NCBI GenBank assembly: GCA_905221615.1
Contig: CAJNDT010005869.1
Location: 360,733 to 424,732, forward strand
Length of the DNA stretch: 64,000 bases
Direction of reading: 5' to 3'
Source of the DNA: Symbiodinium sp. CCMP2592
Taxonomy: Eukaryota > Sar > Dinophyceae > Suessiales > Symbiodiniaceae
Position numbers and translations under genes: made by a program. The notes beneath the pieces were generated by a model. That model did not search any database. It was not told the DNA's origin and was given only the letters and a program-made list of their open reading frames with translations. Below, piece by piece: positions 1-9,233 of the stretch. Numbering within the stretch: the stretch's first letter is position 1; each line of letters begins with the position of its first letter.

Positions 1-1
1 T

Positions 2-3000
2 GATCCAAGGTTTGCTGTGCTGCTTTCGCAGTGTCTTGTGGGTGATGAACGATCAGATCTCCGACAATGTTACTTGTTCGAAGATATCTTTGAGGATTTT
101 GATGATGGAACACTGTGTGCGTTGTGTTTGCGGTCAGACCGCAATTCAGAGGCTTTACCGGTTCTTCCGTCAGAAGCAGAGTACTCATTACTCTCAAACA
201 ATGACAAAGGGAAGCTTCCGACACCTCTGAGGTTTGTTGCGCCGCAGCGTTTTGTTACATCGTCTTTGGTCCAGACTCTGTCATATGTTGACAGTCTCCT
301 TCCCGGTACTGAGTTGGAAGTTCACACGACCACATCGTCTGACGCGGTCGCCTTGCGGCCGATGATTAAGAATGTGCGCGTGTTGACTCTGCCGTATCTG
401 GAGTTTGAGTACTGTAACGTCTACAGGGGGACTCAAGGGAAAACACTCCCTTTGGTTCATCGTCATCCTGATGCTGTTGTCATTTTGTGGCAGAAGGGTG
501 ATATGAATCATGTGTTTTTCGTGACGATGGCACAGTTGCTTCCTTGCCTTAAGGATATGCAATCAACGCACTGGTCCATGATAGTGTTCTGGAATGAGTC
601 ACATAACAACAATTCCAGACGCGGGCCTGATGTTGGCTTGGACTTCACGGACCAGCCAGCGCCGGCCCCGGTTGCACCGCAACCGCCAGCCACAGACGAT
701 GATGTGGACTATCCAGGATATGATGATCCACACGGTGATATGCCTGTGGACGATGAGGAAATGCCACTACAGCATCCAGAGCAGGATTTAGATGATAATC
801 CTGTTGAGTTGCATGTCGGTGGTGACCCTCCGTCACAACCTCCTGGAGGCGGTACTCATGTACCGGTACCAGGGGGAGATGATGATTCCGACCTGGATCA
901 CGATCCGGACGGTGATGGACATCCGCCAGGAGGCGGTCCTCAGGGACCGGGACCTGGTTATGGTCCGTCACCGGAAGAGCCTCCTCTTCCGATGGAGTTT
1001 CACGAGGAGTCGCCTCCTCCTGGAGGTCCTCCCGATTCTCCTGGGGCTCCGCCTCAGTTTGCGAACCCGGATCAGGTTCTTAGTCCACCGATGCCGTGGC
1101 CGGCACCACCTTCACCTATTGTTCCTGTTCCAATTCCGCCGCATCCTCACTTTCCGGTGCCACAGAGTATGCGACCGCCGTCGCCTCGCAATGTGTCTCA
1201 GACACGTGCCAGAGGCACACATCCTGAAGATGTGTCTAAGGCCAAGTCACGTACTGTTGTGGGACCTCCGGTTGTGTTGTTGCCTGGGCAGTCTGCGGGA
1301 AAGAAGGATCCCGATCCGTCGGGTGACTTTCCAGGTTTTCACGAACCTGCTTCCTCTTCTTCTGATCCGGCTCCTGTTCCTGGTTTGCCGGTGACTGAGG
1401 GGGAATTTCCTATCCAGCAAACCCCACTCCCGGAACCCACCCCGGAACCGCCGGTGCCGGAAGCTGGTGAGGATACTGATTCGGATGCTACGGTTGACTA
1501 TCGTGATGAAAGCTTGCTTGCCTTGGCTGCTGGCGACGACGACGTTTTGATTCGCCTTCCGTCGGACTTCAAGGTTCCGTCCTTTGTTCCGTTGGATGGT
1601 GATGGTTTTGCGTCGTGGTTGACTAAACAAGATAAAATCAAGGCAGGTACCCTCACGCCGGAGATGCAGCGCAAGTATGCCGCCGAAATTCGGAAGGCTA
1701 AACTTGAAGAGTTCAAGAGTTACTTGGACAATGATGCAATTCGGTTGACGGACCGTCGCAAGCTTAAAACCGATGTCAATTTTCTTACCGGACGTTGGGT
1801 CCTTACTGTGAAGGTTGACAAGAACGGTTACTTTTCCAAGTTCAAAGCCCGATGGGTTTGTCGTGGGTTTCAGGACAAGTTTGCCTGGGATCAACAAACG
1901 GACAGCCCTACGGCTACTCGGTATGGTTTCCGTTTGGTTGCGCAGTGCGCTGCCAATCACTATTGGGATCTTTTTCATTTGGATCTTAAGACCGCTTTCC
2001 TTCAGGGGGAACACTACAATCTGTCATCTCGCATGGTTGTGGTTCAGTTGCCTCCTGACATCGGTTTGCCTACCTGGATGGTTGGCCTTTGTCTCAGACC
2101 AGTCTATGGTCTGAACGATGCACCGAGAAGATGGTGGAATCGTTTGGACAAATTCCTCAGGTCTGTAGGCATGGAACCGACCAGAGCTGACCGATGCACT
2201 TATGTCGCATACGACGGCATAGAAGGCAAGAAGGGCAAGAGCCACCTTGCGGCAGGAAGCTCCTCTCAGGAGGAGGAACCTGAAGCAGGAAGCACCTCTC
2301 TTGAGGTGGAACCTGCCTACCTCAAGGAGGTTGCCCTTCATGCCATGACATGCTACGCATACGATGAAGGAAACCGTTCTTCCTCCGACCGTGCGGAGGA
2401 GAGATCCTATCTCTCATGTCCCGATATCGCTCAGTGTTTTAACACCGATACCAAGAAGATGGTTGACTATGCTTGGAGACCTGTTACTGACGATAAGCTT
2501 CTCGGATTCTTGGGCAGTGTTGCTTGTAAGAAGAGAGGTTGGTTCCCTTATGAGAACGGGCATGCTCTCGTTTCTCACAGGGCCAAGGCTCTTCGTACTC
2601 CAGCACCTGTCTATCAGGTCAAGGACTACCCTTATCGAGTTTCCATGATCCTTCGTAAAGGGACATGGTGGATTGTCGAAAGGGCTCATGACCTGAGGTT
2701 GGACAAGGGTGACAAGACCTGCTTCCTTGAAGAAGAAGCTGAGGTCCTAGTCTCTTTGTTCCTTCCAGAGAAGGCTTCATACAAGGTCGAGAGCTTATCA
2801 GAGCTCTCCCCCGAGTTGGTTGATCAGCTTCTTGAACACTTTGTTGACCCTGTGCATGGAAGTCCCAGCAAAGGTCGCAGGACAGTTGGAGTGATGAGTC
2901 TTCATGTTGATGATCTCATCATAAGTGGAACCCCTGAGTTCCTCACTTGGTTCCTTAAGAAGATCAAGGAACACTTCACTGTCGGCCATGAGGACAAGAA

Positions 3001-3979
3001 TGACCTTACGTTCACGGGACAGCGTGTTCGTTGGGTTCTTGATGCACAAGGGAAAAAGAAGTATATCTCGATCGATCAAAAGCTGTGTGTTTCAGAGCTT
3101 GAGGAGATTGTCATACCAAAGCATCTTAAGGATGCAGATGCGTGTGATAAATCTCTTCACACTTCCTATCGCTCTTTGCTTGGTAGCATCAACTGGCTTC
3201 AGTCGAGGACGCAATTTCAGGCATGTTACCAGTTCTCTCGTCTGGCATCAGCATCCGCTGCTCCGACTGTTGGTCACTGCAAGGAGTTGAACAAGTTGTG
3301 TCGACAGATACGCAGTGAGGAAGTAGAGTTGCGGGTGTGGCCAGTGAAGGGATCACCGAGGATTCTTGGAATTCCTGACGCAGCTTTCCGTAACAACAGC
3401 GACAAGTCCTCACAGAGGGCGATGACTATCTTCATCGCAGATGAAAGGGTCAAGAATCGAAGAGACACCCGAGGCTCATTGGTCTTCTTCGAATCAACCA
3501 AGATTAAGAGAACGACCCTCAGTACCACTGTCGCTGAGCTTTACGCCTTGATGAAGTGTTTTGGTACCTGTCAAATGCTTCGTGGTTTGTGGAAGGACAT
3601 TAGTGGTTTGGATGCCGAGATTCACATTCGCACCGATGCTAATAATCTCGTGTCTACCGCTTCTACTACTCACTCACCCGAACAACAGGAAACCATTCAC
3701 ATGATTCAAATGCTGAGAAAGGAAGCGTGTTCAGGTGCTATTGCTGATCTTTCTCACGTTCGAACCGAACACTGTCTTTCTGACTGTCTCACGAAACGAA
3801 GCGCTAATCCTAGAAACCTCCTGAGTTCTGTTCAAACTGGGTGGTTGAAGGAAATTGATTCACATCCTCCTTTTCGTTCCATGATTGAGCACAAGGCCTT
3901 CTTGAACGCCTGGCTCCGTAAGGAGTACGCGGTTTTGAGTGCAGTGCAACATGTCATGTTCATGCAGGAGCGTTTGTGA
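2..3979 (+). CDS. Ty1/copia-type Pol polyprotein, 3' part (RT + RNase H)
   Basis: The frame is open to the left edge, so the 5' part (gag, protease and probably integrase) lies outside the window. The first ~200 residues are unassigned. A Pro/Asp/Gly-rich linker follows (about 215-490). Then comes a copia-type reverse transcriptase (RVT_2): 'LTGRWVLTVKVD', 'FKARWVCRGFQ', 'HLDLKTAFLQGE', 'VYGLNDAPRRWWNRLD', and the active-site box 'MSLHVDDLIISG' near nt 2,900, with HVDD in place of the usual YVDD. RNase H follows, with 'LSTTVAELYALMK', 'IRTDANNL' and 'HCLSDCLTK' supplying the acidic residues. About 225 residues (nt ~2210-2885) are inserted between 'RADRCTYVAYDG' and the HVDD box, where copia RTs normally have about 20. 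The stop is TGA at 3977. The lack of frameshifts suggests a young or active copy. The family call is firm; activity is inference. Confidence 0.93.
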   Translation, partial: DPRFAVLLSQCLVGDERSDLRQCYLFEDIFEDFDDGTLCALCLRSDRNSEALPVLPSEAEYSLLSNNDKGKLPTPLRFVAPQRFVTSSLVQTLSYVDSLLPGTELEVHTTTSSDAVALRPMIKNVRVLTLPYLEFEYCNVYRGTQGKTLPLVHRHPDAVVILWQKGDMNHVFFVTMAQLLPCLKDMQSTHWSMIVFWNESHNNNSRRGPDVGLDFTDQPAPAPVAPQPPATDDDVDYPGYDDPHGDMPVDDEEMPLQHPEQDLDDNPVELHVGGDPPSQPPGGGTHVPVPGGDDDSDLDHDPDGDGHPPGGGPQGPGPGYGPSPEEPPLPMEFHEESPPPGGPPDSPGAPPQFANPDQVLSPPMPWPAPPSPIVPVPIPPHPHFPVPQSMRPPSPRNVSQTRARGTHPEDVSKAKSRTVVGPPVVLLPGQSAGKKDPDPSGDFPGFHEPASSSSDPAPVPGLPVTEGEFPIQQTPLPEPTPEPPVPEAGEDTDSDATVDYRDESLLALAAGDDDVLIRLPSDFKVPSFVPLDGDGFASWLTKQDKIKAGTLTPEMQRKYAAEIRKAKLEEFKSYLDNDAIRLTDRRKLKTDVNFLTGRWVLTVKVDKNGYFSKFKARWVCRGFQDKFAWDQQTDSPTATRYGFRLVAQCAANHYWDLFHLDLKTAFLQGEHYNLSSRMVVVQLPPDIGLPTWMVGLCLRPVYGLNDAPRRWWNRLDKFLRSVGMEPTRADRCTYVAYDGIEGKKGKSHLAAGSSSQEEEPEAGSTSLEVEPAYLKEVALHAMTCYAYDEGNRSSSDRAEERSYLSCPDIAQCFNTDTKKMVDYAWRPVTDDKLLGFLGSVACKKRGWFPYENGHALVSHRAKALRTPAPVYQVKDYPYRVSMILRKGTWWIVERAHDLRLDKGDKTCFLEEEAEVLVSLFLPEKASYKVESLSELSPELVDQLLEHFVDPVHGSPSKGRRTVGVMSLHVDDLIISGTPEFLTWFLKKIKEHFTVGHEDKNDLTFTGQRVRWVLDAQGKKKYISIDQKLCVSELEEIVIPKHLKDADACDKSLHTSYRSLLGSINWLQSRTQFQACYQFSRLASASAAPTVGHCKELNKLCRQIRSEEVELRVWPVKGSPRILGIPDAAFRNNSDKSSQRAMTIFIADERVKNRRDTRGSLVFFESTKIKRTTLSTTVAELYALMKCFGTCQMLRGLWKDISGLDAEIHIRTDANNLVSTASTTHSPEQQETIHMIQMLRKEACSGAIADLSHVRTEHCLSDCLTKRSANPRNLLSSVQTGWLKEIDSHPPFRSMIEHKAFLNAWLRKEYAVLSAVQHVMFMQERL

Positions 3980-4141
3980 GTCATGTCTGCTTCATGTGTG
4001 AGCTGTCGGAGCAATTCAATGCATGTGCTTCATGAAGAGTTGTTGGTCTCTTTTTAAATTTGTGCCTGCATTGCTCAAATCAGCTGGTTCAAAACTCAAG
4101 TGAGAAAGTAGCCCACAACTTCCTCTTCTTCTGTTACCAGC
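3980..4141 (+). promoter_or_regulatory. Pol-ORF2 spacer ending in a strong 3' splice acceptor
   Basis: This 162-nt spacer separates the Pol stop from the ORF2 start. Its last ~25 nt (4116-4140) are a near-continuous pyrimidine tract ending in ACCAG, one base before the ORF2 ATG at 4142. That is a textbook 3' splice site. It could serve cis-splicing of a subgenomic RNA, as in env-type genes, or dinoflagellate spliced-leader trans-splicing. A 17-nt word at 4052-4068 recurs exactly at 9952-9968, after the last ORF. Function is inferred; the tract and the repeat are seen directly. Confidence 0.6.
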
Positions 4142-6166
4142 ATGGCTGCGGCAGGACCCTCGATGGACACTGGACGCTCCTCTCATGAGGAGGCACCATT
4201 CCAGGTCTACTGGACACCGACAACGGGATGCAACTTCAAGATTGACGTCCGCACTGGTGTCCCCGACCTGTCCTTGTACCAACAGAGCGCGTCCTGGGCA
4301 AACCGTCGTGTACTCCGAACAGTTGGAGATGGCGACGGTAGTGCCAGCTATCCTACAAGGGATCGTCGAGCCTATCCTGCGAGTGCTCCGGTGGCCTCCC
4401 TCAGGATCATCCCAGAAGGTGTTCCACGGTTTTTCCGTCAGCAGGACACCACGGCGTACTTCCCTCAGGGGGAGATGGCCGCGGTGAACATTCTGGAAGG
4501 ACAGTTGGCCTTTCTGTCACACGTCCTGCTGTACGAGGAAGCTCACCCTGGGACCCATGTGTTGCAGCGGCACCTCACGTGGAAGTTCGACTTCCTCCGG
4601 TGCTTTCTTGGATGTCTTACCGGCGACGAGCTCACCGAGCTCGATCGTGAAATCTTCAACATTCACCAGATGCGCCACAATCACGGTGGATGGGCGGTGA
4701 AGTCATCCAAACAGCTGTCATCATTGACCAGGCACGACACGAGGGTCACGCCGGGTCGATACATGGAGATCCCGTTGGAGACGATGATGAAGCACCCCAT
4801 CAGGCCTTTCGAGTGGGAGCCCAAGAAGTTCTTCGCCTTCTTGATGGCGAACTCGAAGGGTCGCTTCAACATCTGGGTGGCCCCAGTGGCTCTGCAGTTC
4901 GAGCGGTTCTTTGACTTCGACTTCTATATCGGGGTCTCCGCCGTCCAGGGTCACTCACGGATACCCGAGCGGGTCTCTGATGTTGCTCTCGGGGAAAGGC
5001 TCACCTTGGAGCGATGCCGCCAGCTTGGAACGATTTTCCACGCCTCGGATAACAGCAACTACGAGAGCATCCGGGAAAACGGCTTAAAGCTGGAGGCGAC
5101 GAAGGCGGCGTGGCAGCGGCACAGGAAGGCCATCCACCTCGTTTATGCGGGTGGAGTGGTTTCTCCTGGGCCTGGGACCGTCATTAAGTACGGTACCTAC
5201 GTCTTCTACGCCAAGCTCGATTACGAGTGCTACCTGAGTCACGGCCACAATCTGTTTCTTACAGACAATGGCGTGGTGCTCTCGTACCAGGACATTCCGG
5301 CGATGTATCTCACACATCACTACCGTCCTCCTCACGAGCAAGATCCGGGTGGCATTCGCCACGAGAGGAAGCAGCAAAGCGCAGGGGTAGGCTCTTCTCA
5401 GGAAGAGGGAACCTCAGCGTCTGCTTCCGCATCTGCTTCCGGAGGCCCTCCACAGGGAGGGGTACCGGGTAGCAGCTCGGATCCAATGCCTTCGAAGCCA
5501 GCTCCCAAGAAGCGGCCAAAGACATCTCAGGATGCAGGCCAAGCGTCACCGGGAAGCTTCTCTCAGGAGAAGGTACCCACATTGGACGCGGCAGCTCTTC
5601 AGAAGCTTATTCGTGACAATGAGCTTAAGGAAGAGCGGGAGCGGCAAGCCACAGCCTCCGAAGGAGACACCAAGTATGCGTATCAGGCTGGGGACACCGT
5701 CCACGGCAAGATTGATGCGCATAAGTCCCAGCAGCAGGAGGAGCTCAACGAGGTTCTCCGCAAGGCCCGGACGAATCCATGGCATCTCTTCGCTCACGGC
5801 AAGTTGCACATGGTGGACTCCTCTGGCCAGCCGATGCTTAGCACCTATGGCGATGCCCTCGTTCAGGTCACCCCCTGGCACACTTTGACTACTTCTATGA
5901 GAGAGTCTTTGGGTGGTGAATACGATTGGGCATCGTGGTTGCAGCATCCTCTTTCGGGGTACTCCCTGCACTTCTTCCTCAAGGCCTTCGAGATGGGGAA
6001 GTTGCAGGGGAACTACCTCGTGGAGCTGGACAAGAAACCGAAGGTTTACTCCAACGGTTACACGTCACCTTGGATGAACTTTAAGCGTCATCCTGGCGGT
6101 CTTGCCCAGATGCTGGAACGATGTCTCCGTTGCCGCGTCGAACGAATTCAGGCCCAATTTGGGTAA
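4142..6166 (+). CDS. ORF2: protein with Tpt1/KptA-like RNA 2'-phosphotransferase domain
   Basis: A 674-residue ORF starting at an ATG right after a splice-acceptor-like tract. Residues ~185-395 match the Tpt1/KptA order of motifs: 'SKQLSSLTRHD' (like LSKxLSxxLRH; Arg197-His198), 'MANSKGRFNIW' (like NDKxRF), 'SAVQGHS' (like RAxQGHS; 269-272), 'FHAS' (like YHGT), 'RHRKAIHLV' (like RxHVHLS; about 326-333) and 'DNGVVLSYQDIPAMYL' (like SxNGVWLxxVPxxYL; 376 on). Known family members remove a splice-junction 2'-phosphate from RNA by way of an ADP-ribosylated intermediate using NAD+. The last Arg of the catalytic tetrad could not be placed, so activity is uncertain. The C-terminal third is low-complexity Ser/Gln/Glu/Lys with hairpin-coding 'SSQEE' stretches, then a unique tail. 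It overlaps ORF3 by 89 nt. A captured cellular gene is an alternative to element-encoded cargo. Confidence 0.8.
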   Translation: MAAAGPSMDTGRSSHEEAPFQVYWTPTTGCNFKIDVRTGVPDLSLYQQSASWANRRVLRTVGDGDGSASYPTRDRRAYPASAPVASLRIIPEGVPRFFRQQDTTAYFPQGEMAAVNILEGQLAFLSHVLLYEEAHPGTHVLQRHLTWKFDFLRCFLGCLTGDELTELDREIFNIHQMRHNHGGWAVKSSKQLSSLTRHDTRVTPGRYMEIPLETMMKHPIRPFEWEPKKFFAFLMANSKGRFNIWVAPVALQFERFFDFDFYIGVSAVQGHSRIPERVSDVALGERLTLERCRQLGTIFHASDNSNYESIRENGLKLEATKAAWQRHRKAIHLVYAGGVVSPGPGTVIKYGTYVFYAKLDYECYLSHGHNLFLTDNGVVLSYQDIPAMYLTHHYRPPHEQDPGGIRHERKQQSAGVGSSQEEGTSASASASASGGPPQGGVPGSSSDPMPSKPAPKKRPKTSQDAGQASPGSFSQEKVPTLDAAALQKLIRDNELKEERERQATASEGDTKYAYQAGDTVHGKIDAHKSQQQEELNEVLRKARTNPWHLFAHGKLHMVDSSGQPMLSTYGDALVQVTPWHTLTTSMRESLGGEYDWASWLQHPLSGYSLHFFLKAFEMGKLQGNYLVELDKKPKVYSNGYTSPWMNFKRHPGGLAQMLERCLRCRVERIQAQFG

Positions 6167-9100
6167 CATTGGATTCGATCGCCCTCGGGACAATGACTCT
6201 CGTGCAAAGATGCCAAGGACAGAGGATCCCGACTACTCTCGCAAGCTCGCCGCACACAAGGCTTTCCTCAGGGAAAGGTATGTGTATGAAGAGGTTGGCT
6301 ATGTGCGAGAGGATTTCCAGATGCTCGTCCGCGTCATCAATGAGGCTTATGGAGTGGACTTCTTCTCCTACATCCAGCGCCACGCCGGTGATCTGGAGGT
6401 TCGCCGTAAATACACGGTGCGAACCCCTGAGGGCTATTGTCTCTATGACAGTACCCTGAAGCAGCCGTTCAACGGCAGCTACCTCCTGGCGGTTCTGGAG
6501 AAAGTCTTCACGGAGTCTGACCAGCGCGATTTCAAGTCGGCTTTCGCCCGCAAGGCAAAAGCTGATTTAGTGGCGTACGAAGACTTGAAGGCGAAGAAGG
6601 AGTCTGAGCTGAATGAGCTCCTCACTCGACCATACGACGACATTATGATCGAGGAGTTCATCGAGCGACTCCCATGTCCACAGATCGAGGAGATCGAGGA
6701 GCCTCCCGCGGCTACTCAGATGGATACCTCCGAACCGTCGTCTGGATCCACGGACTTGCCACAGGGCAAGAAGGTTGATCCGGTTAAGACCGAGCCGACC
6801 GATGTGCCAATGGAGACTGAAGCTCCAGAAAGCTCTCCACAGGGAGAGGCATCTGGGGTTACTGTCGAGCCAATGGAGACGGACGCTCCGGAAAGCTCTC
6901 CACATGGGGAGGCATCTGGGGTGGATGTTCCACAACAGAAGACCGAAGCCACGGAAAGCTCTCCACAGGGAGAGGCATCCGAGGTGAAGGTCGAACCTGA
7001 TGCGCACATGGGTCAGGAAGGAGGTAAGTCCGAGAACGTCGAAATGGCTGAGGAAGGCTCACCACAGGGTGAGGAATCCATGCCAGACATTTCTCCCGAG
7101 AAGGATGATGAAAGTGAACTTCACGATCAAGGCATCTGGGGGAAATGCAAGACCGTTCCGGATCCTGAGTACTACCAGGCCGCGAAGGATGCAGAGGACC
7201 AGAATGAGAACGCGTTCGACAAGATGGGCAAAGCAAAGGAAAAGATCGAGCTCGTCGATCTCGAAGAGTTCAAACATTTCCTTACGCAGCTCACCGAAAT
7301 CGAACGACAAAGCCCTATGCGGATGCTCTGCAAGCAGCTGCATGGATATGGCTATTCAGGCTTGTATCATACAGGACTTCGTGATCCTGATTACGAGCCC
7401 GTTCTCGCCTACAAGGTGCAGCATATGAGTTGGAGGGTAAATGTTCCAAACCACAAGGGACAGAAATACTCTCTCTCTATGGTGGATCTATTCGACCAAC
7501 TCAACAAGATGGATCCCATCTATGAGCGTCGTCCCGACAAGAAGAACGTTGCTTTTCGTTCTGGGGACGTTCGTAGCACCTTGGACGACAAGCTCATGGG
7601 CAAGGCCTCTGACATCCGAGAATCAGCACTGGAAGTCATGGAAGCACTTCTTGATAAGCTGAAGTCCCTGGATGCAAGCGGCAATCCGGCAACTCGAGAA
7701 GAACTTTTGAATGCTATGATTCACTACTTCTTGAGCGCCGGAGTCGATGAAGAGGAGATCGGGGACCTCTCTCTTGAGAAGACGCCGAATCCTTATATTC
7801 ATCGTTTTGGTCTGGCAGAGGACTCCAATGTCCCTATCTTCACCAGCAAGACCAAGTATGCCGCGCTCATCCTCAATCTCGGCAACATGAGCAGGGGAAG
7901 AAAGCGTACCGCTCCTCGCTCCGTTGCTGATCACATTGACTGGGACGATGCTACACCATCTAAAGGAGCCTTGATAAAATCGATTGCACAGTCGAAGACG
8001 CATTTGTTCATGCTCTGCGAAGCGGCTCAGATCGATGACTCCGAAGAGGCCTTCCTCAAGTCACGCGGTTGGCAATTCCTTCGTAACGAGTCCAAGGACC
8101 TGATGGTGGGAAGTCGTACAAATGGTGTCGGATCTTCGATCACACGTCTTGCCGGCTCCACTCTCAGTGGATATGCCCACGAGTCCCTTCCAATAACCTA
8201 TATGGTCGCGGAAATCGTGTATGGCATGACGTTACCGACCGGTCTCCAGGGCAGTCGTGGTGATGTTCCAGATGAGTCACTGACCAAGGTCTTGGAGCGA
8301 GCTGGATCCGACCGGCTGAGAGTTTGTGTCTTCCACCTCCACAACGACGCGGCGGCAGACAAGGTGGCGTTGGCTCATGAAGTGTTGGGCAACATGTTCA
8401 TCGACTGCCTGCACTACCAAGTCGACCTCATCGGTGGCGACGCCAACATGGCCCTCTACCGGGCCACCGGCAGAAAGCAGGAGTCGATGGATATTCGTGG
8501 CGGGATGTACCAAAGCCTTCTCGACTACTTCTTGGAGGCATGGTCAGAAAGCCCAAAGTGCCCACACCTCTGTTCGCCTCGTGCGAGACATGTGTCAGCA
8601 AACGCCATGTGGCTTCTGAAACAGTATGAGGACACGCTGGGAATGCCATACAAGGAAGCTAAGCAACCAGACTGGAATACTTTTCCTGGTTTGGATCCTG
8701 TTATGGCTACAGTCATGGAATGGGGACACAGCATGTCGGACGATCAATGGGCGGAGTTTCCGTCTTCAAAGAATGAGTTCGACATCCATGTCTCTGAGTG
8801 GCTGTTAAACTCCACCAGCGCCGCGTACCTTCTCAACGATCGGGACTATGACGCTCACACTCCGCTCCTCATCGAGGTTCACGCGAACCAGTACTCTGGA
8901 GGCAGGATGAGAGCGCTCAACCGCAATCCCGACACCATGAAGGAAGCCGCGGACAGAAGAAAAGAGAGACAGAAGCTGAACAAGGCGCGTGGTTCTGGTT
9001 CTACTGGTCCTGCAGCCGCACCACAGGGAGCAAGCTCTTCTCAGGAAGAGGCAGCTTCTGGTGCTAAAGCTTCTGGTTCTCAACGTCCTCCAGAACCCGC

Positions 9101-9233
9101 ACAACCTCCTGGTGGCAAAGAAGGCGGCAAAGGAGGCAAGTCCTCCAAAGGAAAAGGGAAGGACGCCGACAAGGGCAAGTCCAAAGGCAAATCCAAGGAC
9201 AAGTCCAAGGGCAAGAACAAGGGGAAGAACTGA
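6078..9233 (+). CDS. ORF3: protein with EEP (endonuclease/exonuclease/phosphatase)-like domain
   Basis: The frame opens at 6078 and overlaps the end of ORF2 in the +1 frame. The first in-frame ATG is near 6210, so it could be reached by +1 frameshifting, by splicing, or from that ATG. Numbering from nt 6102, residues ~225-330 hold several copies of an acidic 'ESSPQGEASGV' motif encoded by hairpin repeats. Residues ~630-925 resemble an EEP nuclease fold: 'LFMLCEAAQ' (Glu640), 'RVCVFHLHNDAAADKVALAHEVL', 'LIGGDANMALYR' (Asp780, Asn782) and 'YDAHTPLLIEV' (Asp917, His919). These match the metal Glu, the GDxN box and the terminal DH box in order and spacing. The C-terminus is a basic Lys/Gly/Ser tail. 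APE-type EEP nucleases are known in non-LTR elements but are not expected beside a copia Pol. The fold call rests on motifs only. Confidence 0.72.
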   Translation, partial: TLSVILAVLPRCWNDVSVAASNEFRPNLGNIGFDRPRDNDSRAKMPRTEDPDYSRKLAAHKAFLRERYVYEEVGYVREDFQMLVRVINEAYGVDFFSYIQRHAGDLEVRRKYTVRTPEGYCLYDSTLKQPFNGSYLLAVLEKVFTESDQRDFKSAFARKAKADLVAYEDLKAKKESELNELLTRPYDDIMIEEFIERLPCPQIEEIEEPPAATQMDTSEPSSGSTDLPQGKKVDPVKTEPTDVPMETEAPESSPQGEASGVTVEPMETDAPESSPHGEASGVDVPQQKTEATESSPQGEASEVKVEPDAHMGQEGGKSENVEMAEEGSPQGEESMPDISPEKDDESELHDQGIWGKCKTVPDPEYYQAAKDAEDQNENAFDKMGKAKEKIELVDLEEFKHFLTQLTEIERQSPMRMLCKQLHGYGYSGLYHTGLRDPDYEPVLAYKVQHMSWRVNVPNHKGQKYSLSMVDLFDQLNKMDPIYERRPDKKNVAFRSGDVRSTLDDKLMGKASDIRESALEVMEALLDKLKSLDASGNPATREELLNAMIHYFLSAGVDEEEIGDLSLEKTPNPYIHRFGLAEDSNVPIFTSKTKYAALILNLGNMSRGRKRTAPRSVADHIDWDDATPSKGALIKSIAQSKTHLFMLCEAAQIDDSEEAFLKSRGWQFLRNESKDLMVGSRTNGVGSSITRLAGSTLSGYAHESLPITYMVAEIVYGMTLPTGLQGSRGDVPDESLTKVLERAGSDRLRVCVFHLHNDAAADKVALAHEVLGNMFIDCLHYQVDLIGGDANMALYRATGRKQESMDIRGGMYQSLLDYFLEAWSESPKCPHLCSPRARHVSANAMWLLKQYEDTLGMPYKEAKQPDWNTFPGLDPVMATVMEWGHSMSDDQWAEFPSSKNEFDIHVSEWLLNSTSAAYLLNDRDYDAHTPLLIEVHANQYSGGRMRALNRNPDTMKEAADRRKERQKLNKARGSGSTGPAAAPQGASSSQEEAASGAKASGSQRPPEPAQPPGGKEGGKGGKSSKGKGKDADKGKSKGKSKDKSKGKNKGKN

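Larger units (their letters stand above)
934..9050 (+). repeat. Family of 16-nt covarying micro-hairpins inside the ORFs
   Basis: Perfect 6-bp stems around a 4-nt loop, mostly TCAG or ACAG, sit at 934-949, 2260-2275, 2293-2308, 4177-4192, 5392-5407, 5446-5461, 5557-5572, 6262-6277, 6755-6770, 6833-6848, 6896-6911 (one G-T pair), 6959-6974, 7058-7073 and 9035-9050. Left arms include CTCCTC, CACCTC, CTCTTC, CCCTCC, CTTCTC, CTTTCC, CTTGCC, CTCTCC and CTCACC, and the right arm is always the reverse complement. The 3' flank is often GGWACC or GGCAYC. In frame they encode 'SSQEE' or 'SPQGE'. Confidence 0.85.
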
